This document shows positions 21,801 through 28,932 of a stretch of DNA of 64,000 nt, piece by piece. Positions within the stretch are counted from its first letter, which is position 1, and the number at the start of each line of letters is the position of its first letter. The position numbers and the translations under genes are program-made. The stretch comes from Lachnospiraceae bacterium (GTDB taxonomy: Bacteria > Bacillota > Clostridia > Lachnospirales > Lachnospiraceae), in the NCBI GenBank assembly GCA_910575005.1, contig CAJTCL010000002.1, positions 248,001-312,000 of the forward strand, in the 5' to 3' direction. Under the pieces are notes generated by a model. The model had not been told where the DNA came from, did not search any database, and saw only the letters and a program-made list of their open reading frames with translations.

Positions 21801-22624
21801 AGGTGACAGTAAAATGTCCAGGACATCAGTATACTTCAGAAGTGACAAAAAAGCCGACCGCGACAGAAAAGGGTGAGGAAACTTATACCTGCCAGAACTG
21901 TGGTGATACGTATGTAAAGGAGATTGAAGCACAGAATCAGGGGTGTAAACACCAATATCAGGCTGTCATTACAAAAAAAGCAACAGAGACCAGTAAGGGC
22001 TTGAAGACTTATACTTGTAGTTTATGTGGCGATAGTTATACAGAAGATATTCCTATGCTTGAGCCGACAAAACCATCAAATGTGACTGGGCTTAAGGTAA
22101 AGAAAAATACAAGTACATCTTTGACATTTACTTGGAAGAAAGTGAATGGTGTGAATTATCGTCTGGTATTTTACAAGGGAAGTAAGAAGATTTCTACAAA
22201 ATATCTGACAGGCAACAGTTATACTTACAAGAAACTGAAGGCGGCGACAGGATATACACTTAAAATTACTCCTTACCGTGTGGTAAATGGGAAAAATATT
22301 TATGCCCCTGCAGCAAAACAAGTGAAGACTGCTACTGCTCCAGCCGCAGTAAAGCTAAAAGCTGTGAAGAAAACCGGTCGCTCTAAGGTAAAATTAACTT
22401 GGAAAAAGACAACGGGAGCCACTGGTTATGAGATTTATATGAAGACAAACAATGCAGGATATAAAAAGATTAAGTCGATTAGCAAAGCAAAAACCGTTTC
22501 CTATGCCAAAACTGGACTGAAAAAGGGGAAGACCTATAGTTTTCGGTTGCGTGCCTATAAAACGGTAAATGGAAGCAAAATATATGGTGCATACAGTAAT
22601 GTAAAAAAGATAAAGCTCCGTTAA
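18878..22624 (+). CDS. Exported transglutaminase-like protein with repeat modules and Fn3 domains
   Basis: This is a 1248-residue secreted protein with a papain-fold transglutaminase-like domain. A signal peptide (about 1-25) is followed by the catalytic domain (about 160-280) with an intact triad: C214 in AVCDGYGKAY, H243 in NHAWNLIQI and D258 in YHVDATWDDP. Three long repeats (about 440-1000) contain an MBG-like segment (YDGTAKTI, DAGTYQVLYKV) and a module with one His and two CxxC-type cysteines (GHQY, then TYTCQHCGDSY); a fourth copy of the last module follows. Two fibronectin type III domains and a basic end close the protein. Such domains may act as proteases or peptide cross-linkers at the cell surface; the substrate is unknown. 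It has its own promoter and follows the heat-shock operon. Confidence 0.8.
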   Translation: MKKRYVLPVLTLLFLFLGFLPVQAQTDDIKTESVTLTEDNRYNPEYYRKPEVRYPAAKTRAYSVDRSAQTLEEYIVAALENFETEIDVLAYRIPRAEGGSRYLQILNNHPGLFYVKSAIKWTYSSQDFVWKYTVTYISTKEEFSQQKKAFEIAADQAVAQVEPSMSDLEKALVVHDYLVQNCEYDYERYSANPDSVPEVSHTAYGGLVEKMAVCDGYGKAYAYIMNDKLGLPCEVVISDAMNHAWNLIQIDGEWYHVDATWDDPTWDSIGRVVHKYFLLSDTAISDAEHKHHDWATTRTANSTLYDTEYWSKINSAFCYNQGTWYYSQYQEESSKTSLLKRNELLSGTTENVYTESATWNNYGNSYMYLTKENEAIYFNTPTAIKRLDADGTITEVYKPTIPSGQVIFGFTVRGGKLCYAPWTDPNLKSKQQILTYTLPEFSLPEIEGITAEKVNTVYDGTAKTIAVEGTQSSDIVQYALGYGAFQKEQPELTDAGTYQVLYKVQRTGYQTLYGEVQVEIEKAIPEYTLPTGLTGWSGNPLSSVFLKSGFRWMDSSIKMYREGKHKYLASYTPSDQNNYQIVTGIEVEVTVTCPKANSGHQYKSEITKEPTETENGEKTFTCSVCGDSYVEEIAIDLPEIQGIQAENVKIVYNGRAQGITVEGTQTGDIVQYAGEDKVYGDNQPEMINAGVYQVLYKVTRTGHQPFYGTAQVEIEKAVPEYTIPADLKGDSGTTLESVRLPEGFAWQTDPQTKLYQEGKVVYLASYTPKDLTNYVTVEDIEIEVTVRCPGHQYTSEVTKEPTATEKGEETYTCQHCGDSYTIEISDPSLPKIDGIYAENISAVFDGTAKTITVEGIQTGDIVQYAREDNVYGESQPEMIHAGTYLVMYKVEREGYQIYYGRANVVIEKAVPEYTIPKDLQGVSGTTLESIKLPEGFVWQIDPQTKLYQEGKIVYLANYIPEDSDNYVTVEQIEIEVTVKCPGHQYTSEVTKKPTATEKGEETYTCQNCGDTYVKEIEAQNQGCKHQYQAVITKKATETSKGLKTYTCSLCGDSYTEDIPMLEPTKPSNVTGLKVKKNTSTSLTFTWKKVNGVNYRLVFYKGSKKISTKYLTGNSYTYKKLKAATGYTLKITPYRVVNGKNIYAPAAKQVKTATAPAAVKLKAVKKTGRSKVKLTWKKTTGATGYEIYMKTNNAGYKKIKSISKAKTVSYAKTGLKKGKTYSFRLRAYKTVNGSKIYGAYSNVKKIKLR

Positions 22625-22699
22625 AATCTCTTGAGATAAGGGGTTAGGGCATGAAAGCGGGTTTACTCGTTTTAGGACAGATACGAAGGAGGCAGGGGA

Positions 22700-24202
22700 A
22701 TGAATCAGCCGAAGCTGCAATGGGAGAACCAACAGAAGATTCAACCAAAGCCACAGTGGGAAGGGCAGCAAAAGACACAGCCTACGTTCTCATGGGAAAG
22801 GCAGGAAAAGACCCAGCCTAAGTTTTCGTGGGAGGGGCAGCAAAAGACACAGCCTAAGTCGCAGTGGACAGGGCAACAAAAGACCCAAGATAAAGTACAG
22901 TGGGCAGGACAGCAAAAGACGCAGCCTAAGTTTTTGTGGGAAGAACAGCAAAAGCAGGCAAAACCACAGTGGGCAGGGCAAGAGAAAATCCAATCAAGGC
23001 CATTGTGGGAAGAGCAGCAAAAGCAGGCAAAATCACAGTGGGCAGAACAACAGAAGACCCAAGATAGAACACAATGGGCAGGGCAGCAAAAGACACAGCC
23101 TAGATTTTCGTGGGAGAGTCAGCAAACACAGGCAAAATCACAATGGGAGGGGCAGCAAAAGGCGCAGCCTAAGTTTTCTTGGGAGAGTCAACAAACACAG
23201 GTAAAACCACAATGGAAGGGCCAACAGAATACGCAGGCAAAACCACAATGGAACAGACAACAAAGTGGGCAGTCTAGACCATTGTGGGAGGGCCAACAAA
23301 ACGTTCAGCCAAACACACAATTCGGAGGGCAGCAAAACGTTCAGCCAAACACACAATTCGGAGGGCAGCAAAATATCCAGTCAAAACCATTGTGGGAAGG
23401 ACAGCAAAATGCACAGCCGAAGACACAATGGGAGGATCCCAATGAACAATCAAAGCTTCAGCGGGGAGAACAGCAGAATGATCAGTCGAAGCCACAGTTT
23501 GAGGATTTGCAAAGCCAGTTAAAACCACAAGGGGAGGAAGAACAGAGTACTCAGCCCAAAACACAGTGGGAGGAACAGCAGAGCATTGGATCTAAGACAC
23601 AATGGGAAGAGCAAAGCGATTCCCAACCAAAGCTGCAATGGGAAGAAAAGCATAAATTCCACCAAGAGCAACAGAGGCTGAAGTGGGAACAGCAGCAAAA
23701 ACTTGCCGAAGAGCGGCGAGCCTTTCAACGAGGGCTTGCCGAGGAACGACTCCAGTTTCAACAAGGGATTGCGGAGGAGCGTCGTAAGTTCCAGGAAGGA
23801 ATGGCAGAAGATAAACGTAAACTTGAACAGGAGAAACAAGATTTTTATCTGAAAAGAGATCTCGAGGAAAAACGGATTTCTGAACAGGAGCGTTTATTTC
23901 AGATTAAGTGGAAAATCTTGGAGGAAGAATTGCGCAAGCTTGCAAATGAAAAAGAAAATGCTGAAAAGACGAAACGGCATAATAATTATCACAGATCTTC
24001 CAGACATCAGGAAAAAACACGGTCTAGCTATTCAACAGAGGCAGAACTCTTTTTTACAGGTGTTGAAAATAAAACGCAGTTAAAAAAACGCTATAAAGAG
24101 CTTATTAAGATTTTTCACCCAGATAATTCAGCGGGTGATACAGAGACCTTACAGATGATTAACAGAGCTTATGAGGAATTGAAGAAACAGTTTGGACTGT
24201 AA
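22700..24202 (+). CDS. Trp/Gln-repeat protein with coiled coil and C-terminal J domain
   Basis: This is a 500-residue cytoplasmic protein without a signal peptide. Residues 1 to about 310 consist of about two dozen short repeats of roughly 13 residues with the pattern QWEGQQKTQPKF, rich in Gln, Lys and Trp and probably disordered. A charged coiled coil follows (about 310-425, with AEERRAFQRGLAEER). The last 60 residues are a J domain with H473-P474-D475 in IFHPDNSAGD and a typical final helix (INRAYEELKKQF). J domains are usually N-terminal, so this is an inverted class C layout. It presumably recruits DnaK, encoded 5 kb upstream, to something bound by the repeats. GGAGGCAGGGG precedes the ATG. 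I know no named family with this architecture. Confidence 0.75.
   Translation: MNQPKLQWENQQKIQPKPQWEGQQKTQPTFSWERQEKTQPKFSWEGQQKTQPKSQWTGQQKTQDKVQWAGQQKTQPKFLWEEQQKQAKPQWAGQEKIQSRPLWEEQQKQAKSQWAEQQKTQDRTQWAGQQKTQPRFSWESQQTQAKSQWEGQQKAQPKFSWESQQTQVKPQWKGQQNTQAKPQWNRQQSGQSRPLWEGQQNVQPNTQFGGQQNVQPNTQFGGQQNIQSKPLWEGQQNAQPKTQWEDPNEQSKLQRGEQQNDQSKPQFEDLQSQLKPQGEEEQSTQPKTQWEEQQSIGSKTQWEEQSDSQPKLQWEEKHKFHQEQQRLKWEQQQKLAEERRAFQRGLAEERLQFQQGIAEERRKFQEGMAEDKRKLEQEKQDFYLKRDLEEKRISEQERLFQIKWKILEEELRKLANEKENAEKTKRHNNYHRSSRHQEKTRSSYSTEAELFFTGVENKTQLKKRYKELIKIFHPDNSAGDTETLQMINRAYEELKKQFGL
22720..23640 (+). repeat. Tandem 39-42 bp repeats inside the J-domain gene
   Basis: The 5' two thirds of the gene are built from 39-42 bp units containing GGGCAGCAAAAGACACAG or close variants. 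An exact 39-bp duplication occurs near 23297-23375. Identity is high at the DNA level in places, which points to recent expansion, and copy number may vary between strains. Confidence 0.85.
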
Positions 24203-24253
24203 GGAGTGGTGTATTGATACATTTAAATTCGGCAGAACTATTTGCCCTTTTAC

Positions 24254-24320
24254 TCATCTGCAAGTTAGATTTTCTAGTCTTAGCCACCAATGTGCTGTTG
24301 AAAATCTAACTTGCAGATGA
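24254..24320. repeat. Perfect 21-bp inverted repeat before the Dlt-like cluster
   Basis: Positions 24254-24274 are the exact reverse complement of 24300-24320, separated by 25 bases. The right arm is not followed by a T run, so it is not an ordinary intrinsic terminator. Its right arm overlaps the candidate -35 box of the next operon. Confidence 0.9.
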
Positions 24321-24338
24321 ACAAATATCCTGTATATT
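24311..24338 (+). promoter_or_regulatory. Weak candidate promoter of the Dlt-like cluster
   Basis: TTGCAG (24311-24316), 16 bases, TATATT (24333-24338). The match is modest. If real, the -35 box lies in the right arm of the inverted repeat, so a protein bound there could control the operon. Confidence 0.35.
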
Positions 24339-24398
24339 TTTATGAAATATCAAGGGACAGTACTCTAGCAATATGACAGAAAAGAATGGTAACAGAAA

Positions 24399-25931
24399 AT
24401 GACAAATGTATTAGAATATTTAGAACAGTCGGCAGAAAAATATCCGCATAAGACAGCTTTTGCAGATCAGGAGCATTCTTGTACCTGGCAGGAGTTACAG
24501 AGACGGGCACAAAAGATTGGCAGTGCATTGGCGCTAAGAATAGAGCCTGGAAAGCCTGTTGCAGTATGGATGGAGAAAAGTGTAGATGCAATAGCGGTAT
24601 TTATGGGGATTGTTTCTGCAGGCTGTTTTTATGTGATGCTGGACACAAAACAGCCAGCGCAGCGTATCGCACAGATTTTAGGAACCTTAAGGCAGCCTTT
24701 GACCATTACCAATATCAAAGAGGAAAAGCTGCTTGGCAGCCTGCAAAACGCAGGAAAACCAGAGGAAGGATTTCAGATACTAGAGCTGTGGCAGTTAGAA
24801 CAAGAAGAGCCGTCAGAGGAGATCTTGGCTCAAATTCGTAAATCGGCGGTAGATACAGCGCCGCTCTATGGAATTTTTACATCTGGCTCCACTGGCGTTC
24901 CCAAAGGAGTGGTGGTCAGTCATCGTTCTGTGATTGATTTTATGGAATATTTTACAGAGAATTTTCACATTACAGACGCAGATGTGATTGGCAATCAAGC
25001 GCCTTTCGATTTTGATGTATCGGTGAAAGATATTTACAGTACTTTAAAAATGGGTGCCACCATGCAGATTATTCCCAGACAGGTATTTTCATTTCCAGTA
25101 CAGTTATTAGATTATCTGTGTGATCGGAAAGTGACAACACTGATCTGGGCTGTTTCTGCACTGTGTATTGTCAGTGAATTAAACGGTTTTACTTACAGGG
25201 TACCAAAGCTTGTGGACAAGGTATTGTTCAGCGGAGAAGTGATGCCTGTGCGTCATTTGAATATCTGGCGGCAGTATCTTCCCCATGCCATGTATGTAAA
25301 TCTCTATGGACCTACGGAGATTACATGCAATTGTACCTATTATATTGTAGATCGGGAATTTCAGCCAGGTGATGTGATACCGATTGGCAGGCCTTTTCAG
25401 AATGAAAAGGTATTTCTGTTGGATGAGAAGAACCAGTTAGTGGTGGAGGCAGGGCAGCGGGGAGAGATCTGTGTCGCTGGCACGGCCTTGTCCCTGGGAT
25501 ATTATAACAACCCAGAGCAGACCAAGAAAGCATTTGTACAGAATCCATTAAACAATAGTTTTCTGGAAATGATTTACAGAACGGGGGATTTAGGGTATTA
25601 TAATGAGCAGGGTGAACTTTGCTATGCTACCCGCAAGGATTTTCAGATTAAGCATATGGGACACCGGATTGAATTGGGGGAGATTGAGGCCGCGATGGAG
25701 CGAGTGGAACAGATTCGGCGGGTGTGCTGTGTGTTTGATGAGGCTTCCTCAAAAATCATTGCCTTTTATGAGGGAGAAGCACAGAAACGGGAGATTGTGC
25801 GGATTTTGCGAGGTCAACTGCCAGCGTTTATGATACCGAATATATTTTGTATGCGTGAAAAGCTTCCCCTTACCAAAAATGGTAAGATAGACAGAGGCAC
25901 TTTAAAAAAATCATATCAGGAGGAGCAGTAA
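24399..25931 (+). CDS. DltA-like amino-acid adenylating enzyme
   Basis: This is a stand-alone adenylation enzyme (510 residues) that should activate an amino acid with ATP and load it on a carrier protein, like D-alanine--D-alanyl carrier protein ligase DltA. The P-loop-like motif is TSGSTGVPKG (161-170). NQAPFDFDVS (from N199), LFSGEVMPV, NLYGPTEI, YRTGDLG and the final NGKIDR lysine motif are present. It resembles DltA overall, but S278 stands where DltA has the cysteine of its FCGEV motif that favours D-alanine, and the pocket-lining sequence after the core differs (LIWAVSALC). The substrate may therefore not be D-alanine. Its stop overlaps the start of the decarboxylase gene. The ribosome binding site is weak. 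Confidence 0.8.
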   Translation: MTNVLEYLEQSAEKYPHKTAFADQEHSCTWQELQRRAQKIGSALALRIEPGKPVAVWMEKSVDAIAVFMGIVSAGCFYVMLDTKQPAQRIAQILGTLRQPLTITNIKEEKLLGSLQNAGKPEEGFQILELWQLEQEEPSEEILAQIRKSAVDTAPLYGIFTSGSTGVPKGVVVSHRSVIDFMEYFTENFHITDADVIGNQAPFDFDVSVKDIYSTLKMGATMQIIPRQVFSFPVQLLDYLCDRKVTTLIWAVSALCIVSELNGFTYRVPKLVDKVLFSGEVMPVRHLNIWRQYLPHAMYVNLYGPTEITCNCTYYIVDREFQPGDVIPIGRPFQNEKVFLLDEKNQLVVEAGQRGEICVAGTALSLGYYNNPEQTKKAFVQNPLNNSFLEMIYRTGDLGYYNEQGELCYATRKDFQIKHMGHRIELGEIEAAMERVEQIRRVCCVFDEASSKIIAFYEGEAQKREIVRILRGQLPAFMIPNIFCMREKLPLTKNGKIDRGTLKKSYQEEQ

Positions 25932-27133
25932 TGAAAGTTTCGGATATCGAAGCAATTTTAGGGAAATGTGCAACTCCGGCCTATGTATTTGACCTGGATG
26001 CACTGCGGGAACGTGTGGGAAAAATCCATGCATTTTTGCAGCAAAAGAACATTGATCTTGTGTTTGCGATGAAGGCTAATCCCTTTTTAGTAAGGGTGAT
26101 CGAGCCTCTGGCAGAACGGTTTGAAGTGTGTTCTCCAGGGGAATTTCGGATCTGTGAGCGGGAAAAGCTGCCAGTAAGCAGACTGGTGATATCCGGCGTC
26201 AATAAAGAGTATAAGGATATTGCTCGTATTGTGTCAGCTTATCAGGGACAGGGCATCTACACAATAGAATCTTTGCAGCAATTACAGCTTTTGACAAAGT
26301 GTGCAAAGGAATCTGGTTTTCGCTTGGAGGCGCTGATACGAATCAGCAGTGGCAATCAGTTTGGCGTAGATTTTGGACAGGCAAAGGAAATACTCACAAA
26401 TCAGAAACATTATCCAGGGCTGCACTTTAGAGGAATCCAGTATTATTCAGGTACACAGAAGAAGATTGGCAGGATTGAAAAGGAAATTCAGAGACTGGAT
26501 CAATGGATTGAGGAATTACAGGCACAAGGTGTTTGTATTGAAGAACTGGAGTATGGACCAGGTTTTTATGTACCATATTTTCGCTCTGAGCAGGACGAAG
26601 ATTTAGAGGAATTGCTGGAACAATTTACTGGTTTTGTGCAGCAGATGCATTTTCAGGGCAAGATTACTCTGGAAATGGGCAGGTTTTTGGTGGCGGACTG
26701 CGGCAGTTTTCTGACTTCCATTGTGGAGCGCAAAGAGACAGAGGGACAAATTTATGGAATTGTGGATGGAGGCATCCATCACTTAAATTATTATGGACAG
26801 ATGATGGCCATGAAATTGCCTTATATACAACATATTTCCTGTCATGAAAATATACAGTGTGAGCAGCAAGTAGAAGAAAAATGGGATATCTGCGGCTCAC
26901 TGTGTACGGTGGCGGATGTGATTGTAAAACAGCTGCCTTTGCTTGGAGCACAGGTGGGCGATGTGCTGGTATTTGAGCGGGTCGGAGCGTATTCTGTGAT
27001 GGAGGGGATTAATTTATTTTTAAGCCGTGATCTCCCTTGCGTGCTGTTTTACTCTCGGAAAGAGGGCGTTTGGGTTGTGCGTAAGACACAGAGTACCGAT
27101 CTACTCAATAGCCGTACTGTGATGGAATTATAA
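25931..27133 (+). CDS. PLP-dependent decarboxylase, fold type III (LysA/BtrK-like)
   Basis: This is a 400-residue enzyme of the alanine-racemase-fold decarboxylase family (diaminopimelate and ornithine decarboxylases and relatives). The PLP lysine is K48 in FAMKANPF. The glycine-rich phosphate-binding region is present, and C325 in CGSLCTVADV is at the position of the active-site cysteine of decarboxylases. The GSLCTxxD form is closer to the BtrK-like branch than to LysA (which has CES). In butirosin synthesis BtrK decarboxylates an amino acid while it is bound to a carrier protein. The ATG overlaps the stop of the adenylating enzyme (TAATG), so translation is coupled. A free amino acid decarboxylase or racemase remains possible. 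Confidence 0.78.
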   Translation: MKVSDIEAILGKCATPAYVFDLDALRERVGKIHAFLQQKNIDLVFAMKANPFLVRVIEPLAERFEVCSPGEFRICEREKLPVSRLVISGVNKEYKDIARIVSAYQGQGIYTIESLQQLQLLTKCAKESGFRLEALIRISSGNQFGVDFGQAKEILTNQKHYPGLHFRGIQYYSGTQKKIGRIEKEIQRLDQWIEELQAQGVCIEELEYGPGFYVPYFRSEQDEDLEELLEQFTGFVQQMHFQGKITLEMGRFLVADCGSFLTSIVERKETEGQIYGIVDGGIHHLNYYGQMMAMKLPYIQHISCHENIQCEQQVEEKWDICGSLCTVADVIVKQLPLLGAQVGDVLVFERVGAYSVMEGINLFLSRDLPCVLFYSRKEGVWVVRKTQSTDLLNSRTVMEL

Positions 27134-27159
27134 GGAAGAGACAGAAAGGAATTAGAATT

Positions 27160-27387
27160 ATGGATAAGTTATTAGAGATTTTGGAAGATATTCAGCCAGA
27201 TGCAGATTATGAAAACTGCGAGACTTTGATTGATGATGGAATTTTAGATTCTTTTGCAATTCTTTCTATTGTCAGCGAGCTGCAGGATGAATTTGAAATT
27301 ACGATCACGCCTTCACAGGTAATACCGGAAAATTTTAATTCTGCGAAAGCGTTGTGGGCAATGGTACAGAGACTTAAGGAAGATTAG
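27160..27387 (+). CDS. Acyl/aminoacyl carrier protein (DltC-like)
   Basis: This is a 75-residue carrier protein with one four-helix phosphopantetheine-binding domain. The modified serine is S31 in GILDSFAIL, the position of the DS motif in DltC and ACPs. The adjoining helix II (ILSIVSELQDEFEI) is typical. It lies between the PLP decarboxylase and the MBOAT gene and should carry the residue activated by the upstream enzyme. It is the length of DltC (about 78). The ribosome binding site is GAAAGGA. Confidence 0.88.
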   Translation: MDKLLEILEDIQPDADYENCETLIDDGILDSFAILSIVSELQDEFEITITPSQVIPENFNSAKALWAMVQRLKED

Positions 27388-27399
27388 GCGGTGTAAAAT

Positions 27400-28932
27400 A
27401 TGTCGCTGATTTCAATGAAATTTCTGCTGTTTGTGATAGTGGCAGCAGTAGGTTATTACTGGATTCCTAAAAAATATCAGTGGATATGGCTCTTATTGTT
27501 TAGCTATATTTACTATGTCAGTGGTGGGCTTAAGGTGACATGTTTTTTGGCATTTACTACAATCACCACCTGGTTTGCCGGAATGCGGTTGGAGGTTATC
27601 ACTCAGGCGGAGCAAGATAAAACAAAAAGGAAGCGCAGGAAGAAACAAATTTTAGTGCTGACATTATTATTGAATTTTGGTGTTCTCGCAGTGTTGAAAT
27701 ATACGAATTTTGCTATCACCACATATAACTTAATTTCTGGTGCTAGTTACAGAGAATTGTCCTTGTTGCTGCCTTTGGGAATTTCATTTTATACATTTCA
27801 GTCTATGGGCTATCTTTTAGATGTATATTGGGACAGGACAAAAGCGGAACATAATTTGTTCCGTTTTGCGTTGTTTGTTTCCTTCTTTCCGCAGATTCTT
27901 CAAGGTCCGATCGGGCGGTTTAGTCGTCTGGGTGAACAGCTTTATGCTTCTCACCGTTTTGATTTGCAAAAAGCGGAACGGAGTCTGCTTAGAATTCTTT
28001 GGGGCTATTTTAAGAAAATGGTCATTGCTGACAATGCAGTAATTTTTGTAAATGCCATTTTTGGAGAGCCAGAACGTTATTCTGGACTTGGAATCATAGC
28101 TGTGCTTGCCTATAGTATACAGCTTTACTGTGATTTCTCGGGCGGAATGGATGTGGTGATTGGGATTGCTGGATTGTTTGGCATTCAGATGGATGAGAAT
28201 TTCAAGCGGCCTTATTTTGCCATTTCTATTACAGATTTTTGGCACCGCTGGCATATTACGCTCGGAACCTGGATGAAAGATTATGTGTTCTATCCTGTGT
28301 CCTTGTCTGGCTGGATGAAACATTTTTCTAAATTTGCCAAAAAAGTATTTGGCAAACAGACAGGCCGAACACTTCCCATCTGTTTGGCAAATTTGATTGT
28401 GTTTCTGGTAGTAGGTATTTGGCATGGGGCAGCCTGGAAATTTATTGTATATGGTCTCTACAATGGTATGATTATTGCCTTTAGCGGCCTGATGGCGCCA
28501 AGGTATCGGAAATGGAAACAGGCGCTGCATATTTCAGACAACAATCCAGGGTTTCATCTGTTTCAAATTTTGCGGACATTTGTATTAGTCAATATCAGTT
28601 GGTTTTTTGACCGTGCGGATGATGTGGGGACAGCATTGCGGATGATGAAATATGCAGTAACGCGATTTGATTTGTCACAACTTTTAACGGTTCAGATTGG
28701 TGAGGCCAGCGGAACCGCATACACTTTGATTTTTCTGATTGTGATTGTGGCTGGCTGTCTGGTTGTCTTTCTTATTAGTCTGCTCCAAGAGCATGGGCGT
28801 GATCTGGACGGATTCTATGATAGGCAGCATTGGTTAGTGAAATGTATGTTGTTTGCAGGGCTTTTCCTGTTGCTTCCAGCTTTGGGACAGCCTTCGGGGG
28901 AGGCAGGAGGTTTTATTTATGCGCAATTTTAA
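27400..28932 (+). CDS. MBOAT family membrane acyltransferase (DltB/AlgI-like)
   Basis: This is a polytopic membrane protein of 510 residues in the membrane-bound O-acyltransferase family, which moves acyl or aminoacyl groups from the cytoplasmic side to surface polymers. The family motifs are FFPQILQGPIGRF, YSIQLYCDFSG, ITDFWHRWHITLGTWMKDYV and GIWHGAAWKF; the last contains the catalytic histidine, H342. It resembles AlgI/PatA-type MBOATs as much as DltB. With the carrier protein just upstream and the SGNH protein downstream it should transfer the activated residue across the membrane. It is 12 bp after the carrier protein gene and overlaps the next gene by 14 bp. Confidence 0.9.
   Translation: MSLISMKFLLFVIVAAVGYYWIPKKYQWIWLLLFSYIYYVSGGLKVTCFLAFTTITTWFAGMRLEVITQAEQDKTKRKRRKKQILVLTLLLNFGVLAVLKYTNFAITTYNLISGASYRELSLLLPLGISFYTFQSMGYLLDVYWDRTKAEHNLFRFALFVSFFPQILQGPIGRFSRLGEQLYASHRFDLQKAERSLLRILWGYFKKMVIADNAVIFVNAIFGEPERYSGLGIIAVLAYSIQLYCDFSGGMDVVIGIAGLFGIQMDENFKRPYFAISITDFWHRWHITLGTWMKDYVFYPVSLSGWMKHFSKFAKKVFGKQTGRTLPICLANLIVFLVVGIWHGAAWKFIVYGLYNGMIIAFSGLMAPRYRKWKQALHISDNNPGFHLFQILRTFVLVNISWFFDRADDVGTALRMMKYAVTRFDLSQLLTVQIGEASGTAYTLIFLIVIVAGCLVVFLISLLQEHGRDLDGFYDRQHWLVKCMLFAGLFLLLPALGQPSGEAGGFIYAQF

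Noticed and set aside
24254-24320. Intrinsic terminator of the J-domain gene
   Set aside because: The perfect stem is not followed by a T run; the next T-rich stretch starts about 15 bases later.
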